A stretch of DNA of 64,000 bases from Actinospica robiniae DSM 44927 (GCF_000504285.1 NZ_KI632511.1:1-64000), one strand, 5' to 3'; numbered from the stretch's first letter, positions 47,156 to 55,569 are shown. The notes: generated by a model not told the origin, from the letters alone. Numbers and translations are program-made.

Positions 47156-48480
47156 TGGCCACATTCCGCTCCTCGTCGCGCGCACCATTGACCGGCTGGC
47201 GCCCGGAAGACCCGAGATTCTGGTATGACGGCGGCGCCCGCGTCGCCCGGCGCAACCTGTTCCTCTCGATCCTGACCGAGCACGTGGGCTTCTCGGTCTG
47301 GTCTCTCTGGTCGGTGCTCGTGCTCTTCCTCGGCCCGGCCGACCATGTGGACGCGGCCGGGAAGTTCCTGCTCACCGCGGTGCCGACGCTGGTCGGCTCA
47401 TGCCTGCGGGTGCCCTACAGCATCCTGGTGGTGCGCTTCGGCGGCCGCACCTGGACCGTCATCAGTGCGCTGCTTCTGTTGATCCCGTGCGGAGCGGCGG
47501 CGATCGCGGTCAAGCCGGGCGTGAGCTACGGGACGCTGGTGCTGCTGGCCGCGCTGGCCGGAGTCGGCGGTGGCAACTTCGCCTCATCGATGACGAATAT
47601 CAATGCTTTCTATCCGCAGCATCGCAAGGGCTGGGCGCTGGGCCTGAACGCGGGCGGCGGGAACCTCGGCGTCGCCGTCGTGCAGCTGGTGGGCCTGGCC
47701 GTGCTGTCCTGGGCCGGCGCCGGGCACCCGCGGCTGCTCGCCGGGATCTATCTGCCCTTGATCGTGATCGGCGCGGCCGGCGCGGCCCTGTGGATGGACA
47801 ACCTGCCGCGGCCGGAGACCCGGTACCGGGCGGTGCGCGAGGTGTGCAAGGAGCCGCACACGTGGATCGTGTCACTGCTCTACATCGGCACCTTCGGTTC
47901 CTTCATCGGCTTCAGCTTCGCCTTCGGCCAGGTTCTGCAGATCCAGTTCGCCGGCCAGTTCGCCACCCCGGTCAAGGCGGCCGGCCTGACCTTCCTCGGC
48001 CCGCTGATCGGCTCACTCGCCCGGCCCCTGGGCGGTCGCGCGGCCGACCGCTGGGGCGGGGCCCGGGTGACGGTGTGGAGCTTCGGCGCGATGGCCGTCG
48101 GTGCGGCGGCCGTGTGGGAGTCCTCGCGCACCCACTCGTTGCCCGGCTTCGTGGCCGGCTTCGTCTGGCTGTTCGCGCTCAGCGGCGTCGGCAACGGCTC
48201 GGTCTACAAGCTGATCCCGGGCATCTTCAAGGGCCGCACCGGCGATCCGGCCCGGGACCAGGCCCTCGGCGGCGCGTTGATCGCGATCGCCGGGGCGGTG
48301 GGCGCGTTCGGCGGCGTGCTGGTGAACCTGGCCTTCCGCGAGTCCTTCCTGACCTACCATTCGGCCACCGGAGCGTACGTGGCCTTCATCGCCTGCTACC
48401 TGGTCTGCGGCGTACTCACCCGTTTGGTGTATCAGCGCGCGGAGGTGCCGGCTGCCAAGCCGGTGCCTGCCTCGGTGTAG
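47155..48480 (+). CDS. narK: NarK/NasA-type nitrate/nitrite MFS transporter
   Basis: 441 residues from GTG 47155, sharing one base with the nirD stop (TAGTG), with GGAGG nine bases upstream. Twelve membrane helices. The nitrate signature GVGGGNFASSMTNINAFYPQ (about 139-158) and a second Gly-rich motif LSGVGNGSVYKLIPGIF (about 343-359) are typical of NarK proteins. An Arg in FLRVPYS-like helix 2 (SCLRVPYSIL) fits the substrate-binding Arg. It brings nitrate in for the upstream enzymes. End of the five-gene operon; the convergent sigma-factor gene follows a bidirectional hairpin. Confidence 0.94.
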   Translation: MATFRSSSRAPLTGWRPEDPRFWYDGGARVARRNLFLSILTEHVGFSVWSLWSVLVLFLGPADHVDAAGKFLLTAVPTLVGSCLRVPYSILVVRFGGRTWTVISALLLLIPCGAAAIAVKPGVSYGTLVLLAALAGVGGGNFASSMTNINAFYPQHRKGWALGLNAGGGNLGVAVVQLVGLAVLSWAGAGHPRLLAGIYLPLIVIGAAGAALWMDNLPRPETRYRAVREVCKEPHTWIVSLLYIGTFGSFIGFSFAFGQVLQIQFAGQFATPVKAAGLTFLGPLIGSLARPLGGRAADRWGGARVTVWSFGAMAVGAAAVWESSRTHSLPGFVAGFVWLFALSGVGNGSVYKLIPGIFKGRTGDPARDQALGGALIAIAGAVGAFGGVLVNLAFRESFLTYHSATGAYVAFIACYLVCGVLTRLVYQRAEVPAAKPVPASV

Positions 48481-48497
48481 GCGCCCGCCCCCTGCCT

Positions 48498-48535
48498 CCT
48501 CGGCGCCGCTGGACTCGGATCAGGCGGCGCCGAGG
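48498..48535. terminator. Bidirectional hairpin between narK and the ECF41 sigma gene
   Basis: CCTCGGCGCCGC at 48498-48509 and GCGGCGCCGAGG at 48524-48535 form a perfect 12-bp stem with a 14-nt loop. The right arm covers the last codons of the sigma-factor gene. No T-run; it can serve both convergent transcripts. Confidence 0.72.
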
Positions 48536-49413
48536 ACTTCCACCGCCGCGAGTCTGGCCGGGTCGGTCACCCCGTGCATGCCGACGATCCGGCCCCCCTC
48601 GACGGTGAAGGCCATGACGGAGATCACCCGGCCGTCCGGGCCGAAGGCCGCGATGCCCGGCAAGCCGTCGACGTACACGGCGACGCCACGCGACGCCGCC
48701 CCCGCCGCACGGCGCGCGCCGGCCGCGACCTCGGTGGCTCCGAGCAGCACGACTTTCCCTTCGGCGGTCTCGAAATCGAGCTTCACAGCCGGATCGAGCA
48801 CCCGGAGCAAGGCCTCGAAGTCACCTTCCCGGGCAGCGGCGAGAAAGGCGTCGACCGCGGCCCGCTGCTCCCTCGCCCCGGCGGCGGGCGGAACCCGGCC
48901 GCCGGCCCGCACTTTGCGCCTCGCCCGGCTGGCCGTCATCTTGGCCGCGTCGGCCGACTTGCCGATGATCCGTCCGATCTCGTCGAAGGACACTGCGAAA
49001 AGGTCGTGCAGGACGAAGGCGAGGCGCTCGCTCGGCGCGAGCGAATCGAGCACGACGAGCAACGCCGTCCCGACCGCGTCCGCGAGCACCGCGTCCTCGT
49101 CCGGGGCAGGTGCCTCGTCGAGCACGATCAGCATCCGTTCTTCGGCCTCCGTCGAGGACGCGACCGGATGCGTCTGCCGCGTCCGCAGGACGTCCAGGCT
49201 CAGCCGTCCGACGACGATCGTGAGCCACCCCGCGAGGTTGCCGATCTCGGCCGCGTCCTGCCGTGACAGCCGCAGCCAGGCCTCCTGCACCACGTCCTCG
49301 GCGTCGGCGTGCGAGCCGAGCATCCGGAGGGCGACCGCGCGCAGGCGGCCGCGCTCACGCTCGAACGCGTCGGTCAGGGTCGGCGTGGGTGTCGGCGTCG
49401 GCGTGTCGGCCAT
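48520..49413 (-). CDS. ECF41-type RNA polymerase sigma factor with SnoaL-like C-terminal domain
   Basis: 297 residues. After a short Thr-Pro repeat, region 2 (about 15-80) includes LRAVALRMLGSHADAEDVVQEAWLR (two stretches) and region 4 (about 120-170) contains LAPSERLAFVLHDLFAVSFDEIGRIIGKS in two parts. Residues about 185-297 form an SnoaL/NTF2-like domain (VDAFLAAAREGDFEALLRVL). ECF41 sigma factors lack an anti-sigma gene and are controlled by this extension. Their partner is usually a carboxymuconolactone-decarboxylase-like gene, here divergent at 49518, with a matching promoter between. Confidence 0.93.
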   Translation of the reverse strand: MADTPTPTPTPTLTDAFERERGRLRAVALRMLGSHADAEDVVQEAWLRLSRQDAAEIGNLAGWLTIVVGRLSLDVLRTRQTHPVASSTEAEERMLIVLDEAPAPDEDAVLADAVGTALLVVLDSLAPSERLAFVLHDLFAVSFDEIGRIIGKSADAAKMTASRARRKVRAGGRVPPAAGAREQRAAVDAFLAAAREGDFEALLRVLDPAVKLDFETAEGKVVLLGATEVAAGARRAAGAASRGVAVYVDGLPGIAAFGPDGRVISVMAFTVEGGRIVGMHGVTDPARLAAVEVLGAA

Positions 49414-49415
49414 GG

Positions 49416-49442
49416 TGTTACCTTCCTCGGTTCCGCTCCGTC
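49416..49442 (+). promoter_or_regulatory. Candidate ECF41-dependent promoter
   Basis: TGTTACC, exactly 16 bp, then CGTC. The known ECF41 consensus is TGTCACA-N16-CGTC, so the -35 matches at 5 of 7 and the -10 fully. It faces the CMD gene whose start is 76 bp downstream, the arrangement known for ECF41 loci. Confidence 0.75.
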
Positions 49443-49517
49443 ATGGGGGATGACGGGCCGAACCGGCCCGAGGTAACCGACCCGACACCCGACCCCCGCC
49501 ACGAGGGAGTACGAACC

Positions 49518-49967
49518 ATGCAAGCACGTATGGAAACCACGGTGAACCCCGACGTCGTCAACGCGATCCAACTGCTCAGCAAGGCGGTCCGCTCCTCCGG
49601 CATCGATCAGAAGACGACCGAACTGGTGCACCTGCGGGTCAGCCAGATCAACGGTTGCAGCCCCTGCGTCTACGCGGGTGTCGCCCAGGCGAAGAAGCTC
49701 GGCGAGACCGACGAGCGCCTGCACGCCGTGGCCGTCTGGCGCGAGTCCCCGTTCTTCACCGACGCCGAGCGCGCCGCTCTCGACCTGGCCGAGGCCGCCA
49801 CCCGGATCGAGGACGGCCAGCCGGGCGTGGACGACGAGACTTGGCAGGCCGCGGCGGAGCACTTCGCCCCGGCCGAGATCTCGTCCATCCTGCTCTGCGT
49901 CGCGCTGACGAACTTCTTCAACCGGATCAATCGCGCGCTGCGCACGCCGGCCGGGAAGGTCTGGTAG
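49518..49967 (+). CDS. Carboxymuconolactone decarboxylase/AhpD-like protein, ECF41 partner
   Basis: 149 residues from ATG 49518 (GAGGGAG upstream). The CMD/AhpD helical fold has the redox motif QINGCSPCVYAGVAQAKKLG (about 49-68) with C-x2-C and the following conserved His position replaced by Ala-Gly. Also KTTELVHLRVS and ETWQAAAEHFAPAEISSILL. AhpD-like proteins act as peroxidase reductants; ECF41 partners are often annotated as COE (carboxymuconolactone decarboxylase, oxidoreductase or epimerase) proteins without proven function. Confidence 0.92.
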   Translation: MQARMETTVNPDVVNAIQLLSKAVRSSGIDQKTTELVHLRVSQINGCSPCVYAGVAQAKKLGETDERLHAVAVWRESPFFTDAERAALDLAEAATRIEDGQPGVDDETWQAAAEHFAPAEISSILLCVALTNFFNRINRALRTPAGKVW

Positions 49968-49978
49968 ACCATGGCTTC

Positions 49979-50398
49979 ATGGCGAACTTCAGCACGAAGG
50001 TCGTGCCGGTGCGCACCGGCCGGACGGAGACCGTGTACGACCTCACCCGCACCTGCGAGGCCTTCCTCGACGAGGTCGCGGAGCGTGGCGACGGCCTGCT
50101 CAACATCTTCGTTCCGCACGCGACCGCCGGCGTGGCCATACTCGAGACCGGCGCCGGAAGCGACGACGACCTGCTCGCCGCCCTGCGCGACCTGCTCCCC
50201 GCGGACGACCGCTGGCGCCACCGGCACGGCTCGGCCGGACACGGCCGCGACCACGTGCTCCCCGCCTTCGTCGCCCCGCACGCCACCCTCCCCGTGATCG
50301 AGGGCCGGATGGAGCTCGGCACCTGGCAGTCGGTCGTCCTGGTCGACACGAACCGCGACAATCCGGACCGGCAAGTGAGACTGAGCTTCCTGAGTTGA
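49979..50398 (+). CDS. YjbQ-family (UPF0047) protein
   Basis: 139 residues from ATG 49979. Family hallmarks: NIFVPHATAGVAILETG (about 42-58), WRHRHGSAGHGRDHVLPAF (about 79-97, several His) and LGTWQSVVLVDTNRDNPDRQ (about 112-131). The fold is a homotrimer with a metal or phosphate site; members have shown weak thiamine-phosphate synthase activity, but the physiological role is uncertain. Only 11 bp from the CMD gene, so possibly cotranscribed from the ECF41 promoter. Confidence 0.88.
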   Translation: MANFSTKVVPVRTGRTETVYDLTRTCEAFLDEVAERGDGLLNIFVPHATAGVAILETGAGSDDDLLAALRDLLPADDRWRHRHGSAGHGRDHVLPAFVAPHATLPVIEGRMELGTWQSVVLVDTNRDNPDRQVRLSFLS

Positions 50399-50412
50399 TC
50401 TAGATTGGAGGC

Positions 50413-51093
50413 ATGGGAAGCTACCTGATCACCGGCGCCACCAGGGGTATCGGCCGAGCCCTGGTCGACGAGCTCGCCGACGACGACCTGATCCTCGCCG
50501 CCCGCGACGGCAACGCGCTCGCGGCGCTGTGCCGGACGCTGCGTGCGGCCCGGCCGATGCCGGTCGACCTCGGCCGGCCCGAGACGATCGCCGCGGCGGT
50601 GGAGGAGGTCGGACTGCCGGAGCACCTCGACGGGATCGTGCACGCGGCCGGGGTGATCAAGCTGGGCCGGGTGGAGGAGCTCTCGCTGAAGACCTGGAAC
50701 GAGGTGTTCGCGGTCAACGTCACGGCGATCGCGGAGCTGACCCGGCTGGTCCTCCCCCCGCTGCGAGCGGCCCGCGGCACGACCGTGTTCGTGAACTCGG
50801 GCGCCGGCCGGGCCGTGAGCGGCCGCGGCAACGGGGTCTACTCGGCCAGCAAGCACGCGCTGGTGGCGCTCGCCGAAGCACTCCGGCTCGAGGAGCCGGC
50901 CGTGCGCGTAACCAGCGTGTTCTCCGGCCGTACGGCCACGGATATGCAGCGTGAGCTGCGCGCCTACGAGGGCGAGGAGTACCGGCCAGAGGACTATCTG
51001 CGCCCCGCCGTGGTCGCCCGGATCATCGCCGACGCGCTACGGCTGCCCGCCGACACCACCGTCGGCGACCTGCGGGTGATGCCGCGCGGCTGA
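50413..51093 (+). CDS. Short-chain dehydrogenase/reductase
   Basis: 226 residues. NAD(P)-binding TGATRGIGRALVDELA (about 7-22), NNAG-equivalent VHAAGVIKLGRVEE (about 75), catalytic Ser in VFVNSGAGRAVSG (about 130) and YSASKHALVALAEALR (Tyr-x3-Lys, about 142-146). Close to the minimal SDR size and to the YdfG/short reductase group. It starts 14 bp after the yjbQ-like gene, continuing the possible CMD/yjbQ/SDR transcription unit. Substrate unknown. Confidence 0.92.
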   Translation: MGSYLITGATRGIGRALVDELADDDLILAARDGNALAALCRTLRAARPMPVDLGRPETIAAAVEEVGLPEHLDGIVHAAGVIKLGRVEELSLKTWNEVFAVNVTAIAELTRLVLPPLRAARGTTVFVNSGAGRAVSGRGNGVYSASKHALVALAEALRLEEPAVRVTSVFSGRTATDMQRELRAYEGEEYRPEDYLRPAVVARIIADALRLPADTTVGDLRVMPRG

Positions 51094-51280
51094 CGCTCGG
51101 TCAGCCACGCGGGGCGGCGTTCACACGCTCTCCTCAAGAAATTTCCGGGAACGGCGAGAGGTTCTCAGGCGAATTGATGATCGGATAGGTGTTGGTGGGG
51201 TGTGGTGGCCTCTTGAGTCGGGGTGGTCGTCGGGGTGTGGGCGGCCGCTTCGCGTCGCCCGGTTTGTCTGACCACCCGTT

Positions 51281-51453
51281 ACCTTTTACGTGTCCCCGCA
51301 ATGGGGGCGCCTGGCCTCCGGGCCCGGTATGGCTCTGCCACCCTGCCGTGTCTATGGCCTTGGGCGTGTTGCCGCCGGGTTTTGGAGCACTGCCTGACCG
51401 CTGATAAGGGGCCTGGTCCGCATCCCGTGCCCGGCGCAACGCCGGGCGTTTTC
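51281..51453 (+). ncRNA. Candidate IS110 bridge RNA, copy 2
   Basis: About 173 nt between the element's left end and a perfect intrinsic terminator, upstream of the recombinase start at 51535. Position, length and strong secondary structure fit the bridge RNAs of IS110-group elements. The stretch TCTGCCACCC at 51334-51343 resembles the insertion target TCTGWCCACCC with one base missing, and could be part of a target-guide loop. Transcription and guide assignment are inferred. Confidence 0.6.
51429..51453 (+). terminator. Intrinsic terminator inside IS110 left end, copy 2
   Basis: Stem GCCCGGCG (51429-51436) with CGCCGGGC (51440-51447), loop CAA, then GTTTTC. It is one of the few hairpins in the window followed by a T-run. 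Confidence 0.75.
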
Positions 51454-51625
51454 TCGGGGCGGCCTGTGTAACGTGGTTGCCGGCTGCGGTGCGATGGTCG
51501 AGGCCAGGGCCATGCGAAGTAGAAGGCGGCGAGCGTGTACGACACCAGCGGTATCGGGGTCTTCCTCGGCCTGGACGTGGGCAAGGGCGAGCACCACGCC
51601 CACGGGCTGACCCCGGCCGGCAAGA

Positions 51626-53142
51626 GAGCGTGTCTAATGGAGTGTGTAAGCGGGTGACCTGTTGAGCAGCAGGTGGTAGTGCCTGGCTGCTAGAAATGGT
51701 GACACGCTGTGAGTGGCAAGAAGATGGACCAGGTGCTGTCGGTGGAGGCCGAGGAGCATCTGGTGGAGGAGCTCGAGCAGGTCGAGGGTGCCCGTCGGGT
51801 CGCTGCGATCCTGGCTCCGGAGGCGATCGACTCTCTGCTGGCCGAGGCCGAGAAGGCCGGGGGCGGGGCGCAGGAGCTGCTGGCTGCGATCACCAAGGCG
51901 GTGCTCGAGCGGGCGCTGCAGGTGGAGATGGCGGATCACCTCGGCTACGAGAAGGGGGATCCGGCCGGGGTCGGCTCGCCCAACTCGCGCAACGGCTCCT
52001 ACCCCAAGACCGTGGTCACCGCGTCCGGGCCGGTGCGCCTGCAGGTCCCGCGTGATCGGGCCGGCTCGTTCGAGCCGCGGATCGTGCCCAAGCGCACCAA
52101 GAGGCTCGGGCAGGTCGACGAGATGATCCTCTCGCTCTACGCCCGGGGGATGTCCACCCGCGACATCCGCGACCACCTCGCCGAGGTCTACGGCGCCGAG
52201 ATCTCCCCCGCGCTGGTCTCCAACGTGACCGAGGTGGTGCGCGAGGAGATCGCCGAATGGCAGAACCGCGCGCTCGACGCGGTGTATCCGATCCTTTACA
52301 TCGACGCGATCGTGGTGAAGGTCCGCGAGTCCGGCAGCGTCGTGAACAAGGCCGCGCACCTGGTGATCGGCGTGGACACCGACGGGTACAAGCAGGTGCT
52401 CGGCATCTGGATCGAGCAGAAGGAGGGCTCCCGGTTCTGGCTCAACGTCCTGACCTCCCTGCGCAACAGGGGCCTGAAAGACGCCCTCGTCGTGTGCTGC
52501 GACGGGCTGAGCGGGCTGCCCGAGGCGATCGGGCACGTATGGCCCGAGGCGATCGTGCAGACCTGCGTGGTCCACTTGATCCGCACCTCGATGCGGTATG
52601 TCGCCTACGCCGACCGCAAGAAGATCGCCGCCGCGCTGCGCCCGATCTACACCGCCGCGAACGCCTCGGCCGCCGAGGCCGCGCTCGAAGCGCTGCGCGG
52701 CACGTTCGCCCGCAGCGCACCCGGGGTGATCTCCGCATGGGAGCGGTCCTGGGAGACGTTCATACCGTTTCTCGACTTCCCCCTCGAGCTGCGACGGGTC
52801 ATCTACACGACCAACGCCATCGAGTCGATGAACTTCCAGCTCCGCAAAATCAGCAAGACCCGCGGGCACTTTCCCGACGACGACGCCGCGATCAAACTGC
52901 TCTACCTCGGCATCCGCCGCATCGAGGGCCGCCACATCGACGGCGAGGGCCGCCACGTGCCGGCCGGACAGCTACGCGGCACCGGAACCTACGGCTGGAA
53001 GCGGGCCCTGAACGACTTCGCGATCCGCTTCCCCGGCAAACTCCCGGTCTGACCAGCAAAACCGTCACCGACGGCAACCGCCGACGGAGACCCGAAGAAG
53101 GAAGAACCGTCCCCAAACTTACACACTCCAATTGACAAGCCC
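51626..53142 (+). mobile_element. IS256-family insertion sequence with 8-bp target duplication
   Basis: The ends, read inward, are GAGCGTGTCTAATGGAGTG and GGGCTTGTCAATTGGAGTG, continuing for 25 bp with four mismatches. The flanking direct repeat CGGCAAGA (51618-51625 and 53143-53150) is the target duplication; removing it and the element restores the IS110 reading frame seen in copy 1. Length 1517 bp. Confidence 0.95.
51709..53052 (+). CDS. IS256-family (mutator-type) transposase
   Basis: 447 residues from GTG 51709. Catalytic DDE residues of the mutator class are visible: Asp in YPILYIDAIVVKVRESG (about 200), Asp in LVVCCDGLSGLPEAI (about 265) and Glu in VIYTTNAIESMNFQLRK (about 372). Upstream region holds the zinc-less DNA-binding domain with YEKGDPAGVGSPNSRNG and the conserved RDRAGSFEPRIVPKR. 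The frame is intact within intact inverted repeats, so the element may be active. Confidence 0.95.
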   Translation: MSGKKMDQVLSVEAEEHLVEELEQVEGARRVAAILAPEAIDSLLAEAEKAGGGAQELLAAITKAVLERALQVEMADHLGYEKGDPAGVGSPNSRNGSYPKTVVTASGPVRLQVPRDRAGSFEPRIVPKRTKRLGQVDEMILSLYARGMSTRDIRDHLAEVYGAEISPALVSNVTEVVREEIAEWQNRALDAVYPILYIDAIVVKVRESGSVVNKAAHLVIGVDTDGYKQVLGIWIEQKEGSRFWLNVLTSLRNRGLKDALVVCCDGLSGLPEAIGHVWPEAIVQTCVVHLIRTSMRYVAYADRKKIAAALRPIYTAANASAAEAALEALRGTFARSAPGVISAWERSWETFIPFLDFPLELRRVIYTTNAIESMNFQLRKISKTRGHFPDDDAAIKLLYLGIRRIEGRHIDGEGRHVPAGQLRGTGTYGWKRALNDFAIRFPGKLPV

Positions 53143-54477
53143 CGGCAAGACCGTCTACGACAAGCGCCTGCCGAACACCGAACCGAAACTGCGCGCCCTG
53201 TTCGAGAAGCTGATCGCGAAGTTCGCCACCGTCCTGGTGATCGTCGATCAGCCCGCGAACATCGGCGCGCTGCCGCTGAGCGTCGCCCGCGACGTCGGCT
53301 GCCAGGTCGCCTACCTGCCCGGCCTGGCCATGCGCCGCGCCGCGGACCTCTACGAGGGCGAGGCCAAGACCGACGCCCGCGACGCCGCCGTGATCGCCGA
53401 CGTCGCCCGCACCGCACCCAGGGCGCTGCGCACCCTGACCGTGCTCGATGAGACCGAGGCGGAACTGGCCATGCTCGTCGGGTTCGACCAGGACCTCGCG
53501 GGCGAGTCGACCCGCACCTCCAATCGGCTGCGCGGCCTGCTCACCCAGATCCACCCCTCCCTCGAACGCGTCCTGGGCCCACGCATCCAGCACCAGGCCG
53601 TCCTCGCGCTACTCGCCCGGTACGGCTCCCCTGAACTGCTCGCCGAGGCCGGCACCCGACGCATCGTCAAACTCCTGAAACCCCTGGCCCCGCGCCTGGC
53701 CGAGCGCCTGGCCGAGGAGATCGCCGAGGCCCTCGCAGAACAGACGGTCGTGGTGCCCGGCACCCGGGCCGCAGCCCTCGTCATCCCCTCCCTCGCCCGC
53801 CAGCTGACCGAGATCCTCGCCCAACGCCGCACGCTCGAGGGACAGCTCAGTGCCCTGCTGGAGGCCCACCCTCTTTCCCCGCTCCTGACCTCGATGCCCG
53901 GCATCGGGATCAGGACCGCCGCGACCATCCTGACCACCGTCGGCGACGCCGCCACCTTCCCCACCGCCGACCACCTCGCCTCCTACGCAGGACTTGCCCC
54001 GGTCACCAAGTCCTCCGGCAGCTCCATCCGCGGCGAACACGCACCCAGACGCGGAAACCGGCAGCTCAAACGCGCCATGTTCCTCTCCGCCTTCGCCGCC
54101 CTGGCCGACCCCGACTCCCGCGCCTACTACGACAAACACCGCGCCGCAGGCAAAACCCACACCCAAGCAATCATCCGCCTCGCCCGCAGACGCATCAACG
54201 TCCTCCACGCCATGCTCCGCAACGCCACGCTCTACACGCCCCACACCGCCACCACATAACCCGAGCAACACCCACCCACATGCCCGTTACAGCGAGCAGC
54301 CCAGACTTGACGGAAGACATAGGGGCACGCCCACCCGTTGCGTCGCGGGGCGGGCTGGGGTTTCAAGATTCCGCCTCCGGCGCGGGCCCTTCTCTCGGAG
54401 AGAGATGCCGGGGTTTGTGGGGTGCTGGCGTTGGCGGGGCGGGCTGGGGTTCGGGGTGGTCGGGTGCCGGGGGCGTG

Positions 54478-54625
54478 CTCTCTCCTCGGCCGGGCCCCGG
54501 AGGCAATCAGGAACCTGCCGGGAGGTCAAGCGGCGGAGGCTTCCGCTCATGCTCGATCTTGCATCGCGCCGCTTGACCTCCCGGCAGAACCCTGACCGGG
54601 CTTCGCCTGCCCGACCGAGGAGAGA
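54478..54625. repeat. Large imperfect palindrome (composite-repeat hairpin, copy c)
   Basis: Same arms as the hairpin at 97-244, including nearly the same loop with TTCCGCTCATGCTCGATCTT. Left arm CTCTCCTCGGCC to GGTCAAGCGGCG, right arm CGCCGCTTGACC to CCGAGGAGAG. Uninterrupted. Confidence 0.9.
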
Positions 54626-55271
54626 ACCCACCCCCTGAGGGAGCAGTGCGAGCTGCGCTCGGGCCCGGGTCCCGTCCCGCAGCCCGGCCGCGCTCGACGC
54701 GGAAGAATCCTGCATCACCTTGATCCGAGCGTCCCGATTCCCGATCCGTGCAAAGGGTCGGTGGTCCGATCGCGCTTGATGTCGGATCCTGCATCGCCCT
54801 CATGCTGTCGATCCCGATCCCAGACCCCGCGGCAGAATCCCGCAGGCCGGTCGCGTTCGGCGCGGAAGAATCCTGCATCGCCCTGATCCAATCCACCCCG
54901 TGCTCATTCGGTCGGCGGGATCGCCTGGCCCTGTCGCACTCCGAGGGGTATTCCTGCACCGTTCTCGGCCATGCCCCTGACGCCGTCCGCGCAGCCATCC
55001 CGCCCACCACCCCTCCCGTCGCAAGCCCCGATCCCCCGTACTCTTCCATGGTAGACGCCACTACCGACAAAAGCCGCGTATCCGGCTTTCACCGGATAAG
55101 CAAAAATACTGGAGATTTCCGGGCACTCGAGCGCGCTCCCCGGCGTTGAACGAGTAGTAGAGAAGAGAGCGGCCCAGAACGGTGATGCAGGATTCTTCCG
55201 GATCGAGCGCGACCGGGCCACGGGACAGGACTCGGCCCGAGCGCAGCTCAGACCCCTCCCCAGGGGGCGGG
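54626..55271. other. Interior of right composite repeat; no convincing gene
   Basis: Matches 245-1031 in inverted order. The GGAAGAATCCTGCATC module occurs near 54700, 54786 and 54866 on this strand and once inverted near 55185. The block with CTTCCATGGTAGACGCC and ACCGACAAAAGCCGCG at 55043-55073 is the counterpart of 519-547. Open frames across it are not conserved between copies. Confidence 0.7.
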
Positions 55272-55420
55272 CTCTCTCCTCGGTCGGGCAGGCGAAGCCC
55301 GATCAGGGTTCTGCCGGGAGGTCAAGCGGCGCGATGCACAATCCACCATCAGCGGAAACCACCGCCGCTTGACCTCCCGGCAGGTCCCTGATTGCCTCCG
55401 GGGACCGACCGAGGAGAGAG
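55272..55420. repeat. Large imperfect palindrome (composite-repeat hairpin, copy d)
   Basis: Intact version of the hairpin that is split by the IS4-like element at 1088-2693. The arms are at about 55272-55331 and 55362-55420, with loop GATGCACAATCCACCATC. It supplies the uninterrupted reference for the 5-bp target duplication of that IS. Confidence 0.9.
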
Positions 55421-55560
55421 CACACCCCCGCAACCCCACCACCCCCAACCCCAGCCCGCCCTCCCAACGACAGCACCCACACGAACCCGGCATTCTCTCC
55501 GAGGGAAGGGCCTGCCAGCGGCGCTTTTCGTCTTGAAACCGCAGCTCGCCCTGCCAGCGC

Positions 55561-55569
55561 AACGGGTGG
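55561..55569. other. Unoccupied IS110 target site in composite-repeat tail
   Basis: CAGCGCAACGGGTGGACAG here corresponds to the two occupied sites at 2932/4477 and 51272/54339, where AACGGGTGG appears on both sides of the IS110 elements. The neighbouring GAACCGGGCGACGCGAAGCG also follows the occupied copies, which shows the sites are equivalent. Confidence 0.85.

Larger units (their letters stand above)
51535..54259 (+). pseudogene. IS110-family DEDD recombinase, split by an IS256 insertion
   Basis: The GTG start at 51535 encodes the first 30 residues (GVFLGLDVGKGEHHAHGLTP) up to 51625. The frame then resumes at 53143 with KTVYDKRLPNTEPK and runs without error to 54259. The C-terminal part contains VIVDQPANIG, KTDARDAAVIAD (DEDD domain), SMPGIGIRTAATILTTVGDA and the KSSGSSIRGEHAPRRGNRQL region of Transposase_20. 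An internal ATG-like start at 53132 would give a protein without the first catalytic Asp, so it should be inactive. Confidence 0.92.
51272..54339 (+). mobile_element. IS110-family element, copy 2, interrupted by IS256
   Basis: The 9-bp CCACCCGTT stands at both ends (51272-51280 and 54331-54339). Without the IS256 and its target duplication the length is 1543 bp, three less than copy 1, which is explained by three single-base insertions there. It is inserted in the tail of the right composite repeat at the same position as copy 1 in the left repeat. Confidence 0.87.

Noticed and set aside
51429-51447. GCGCAACG in the bridge-RNA terminator is complementary to the CGTTGCGC of the empty IS110 target
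   Set aside because: These bases form the terminator stem and loop, so the match is probably coincidental.
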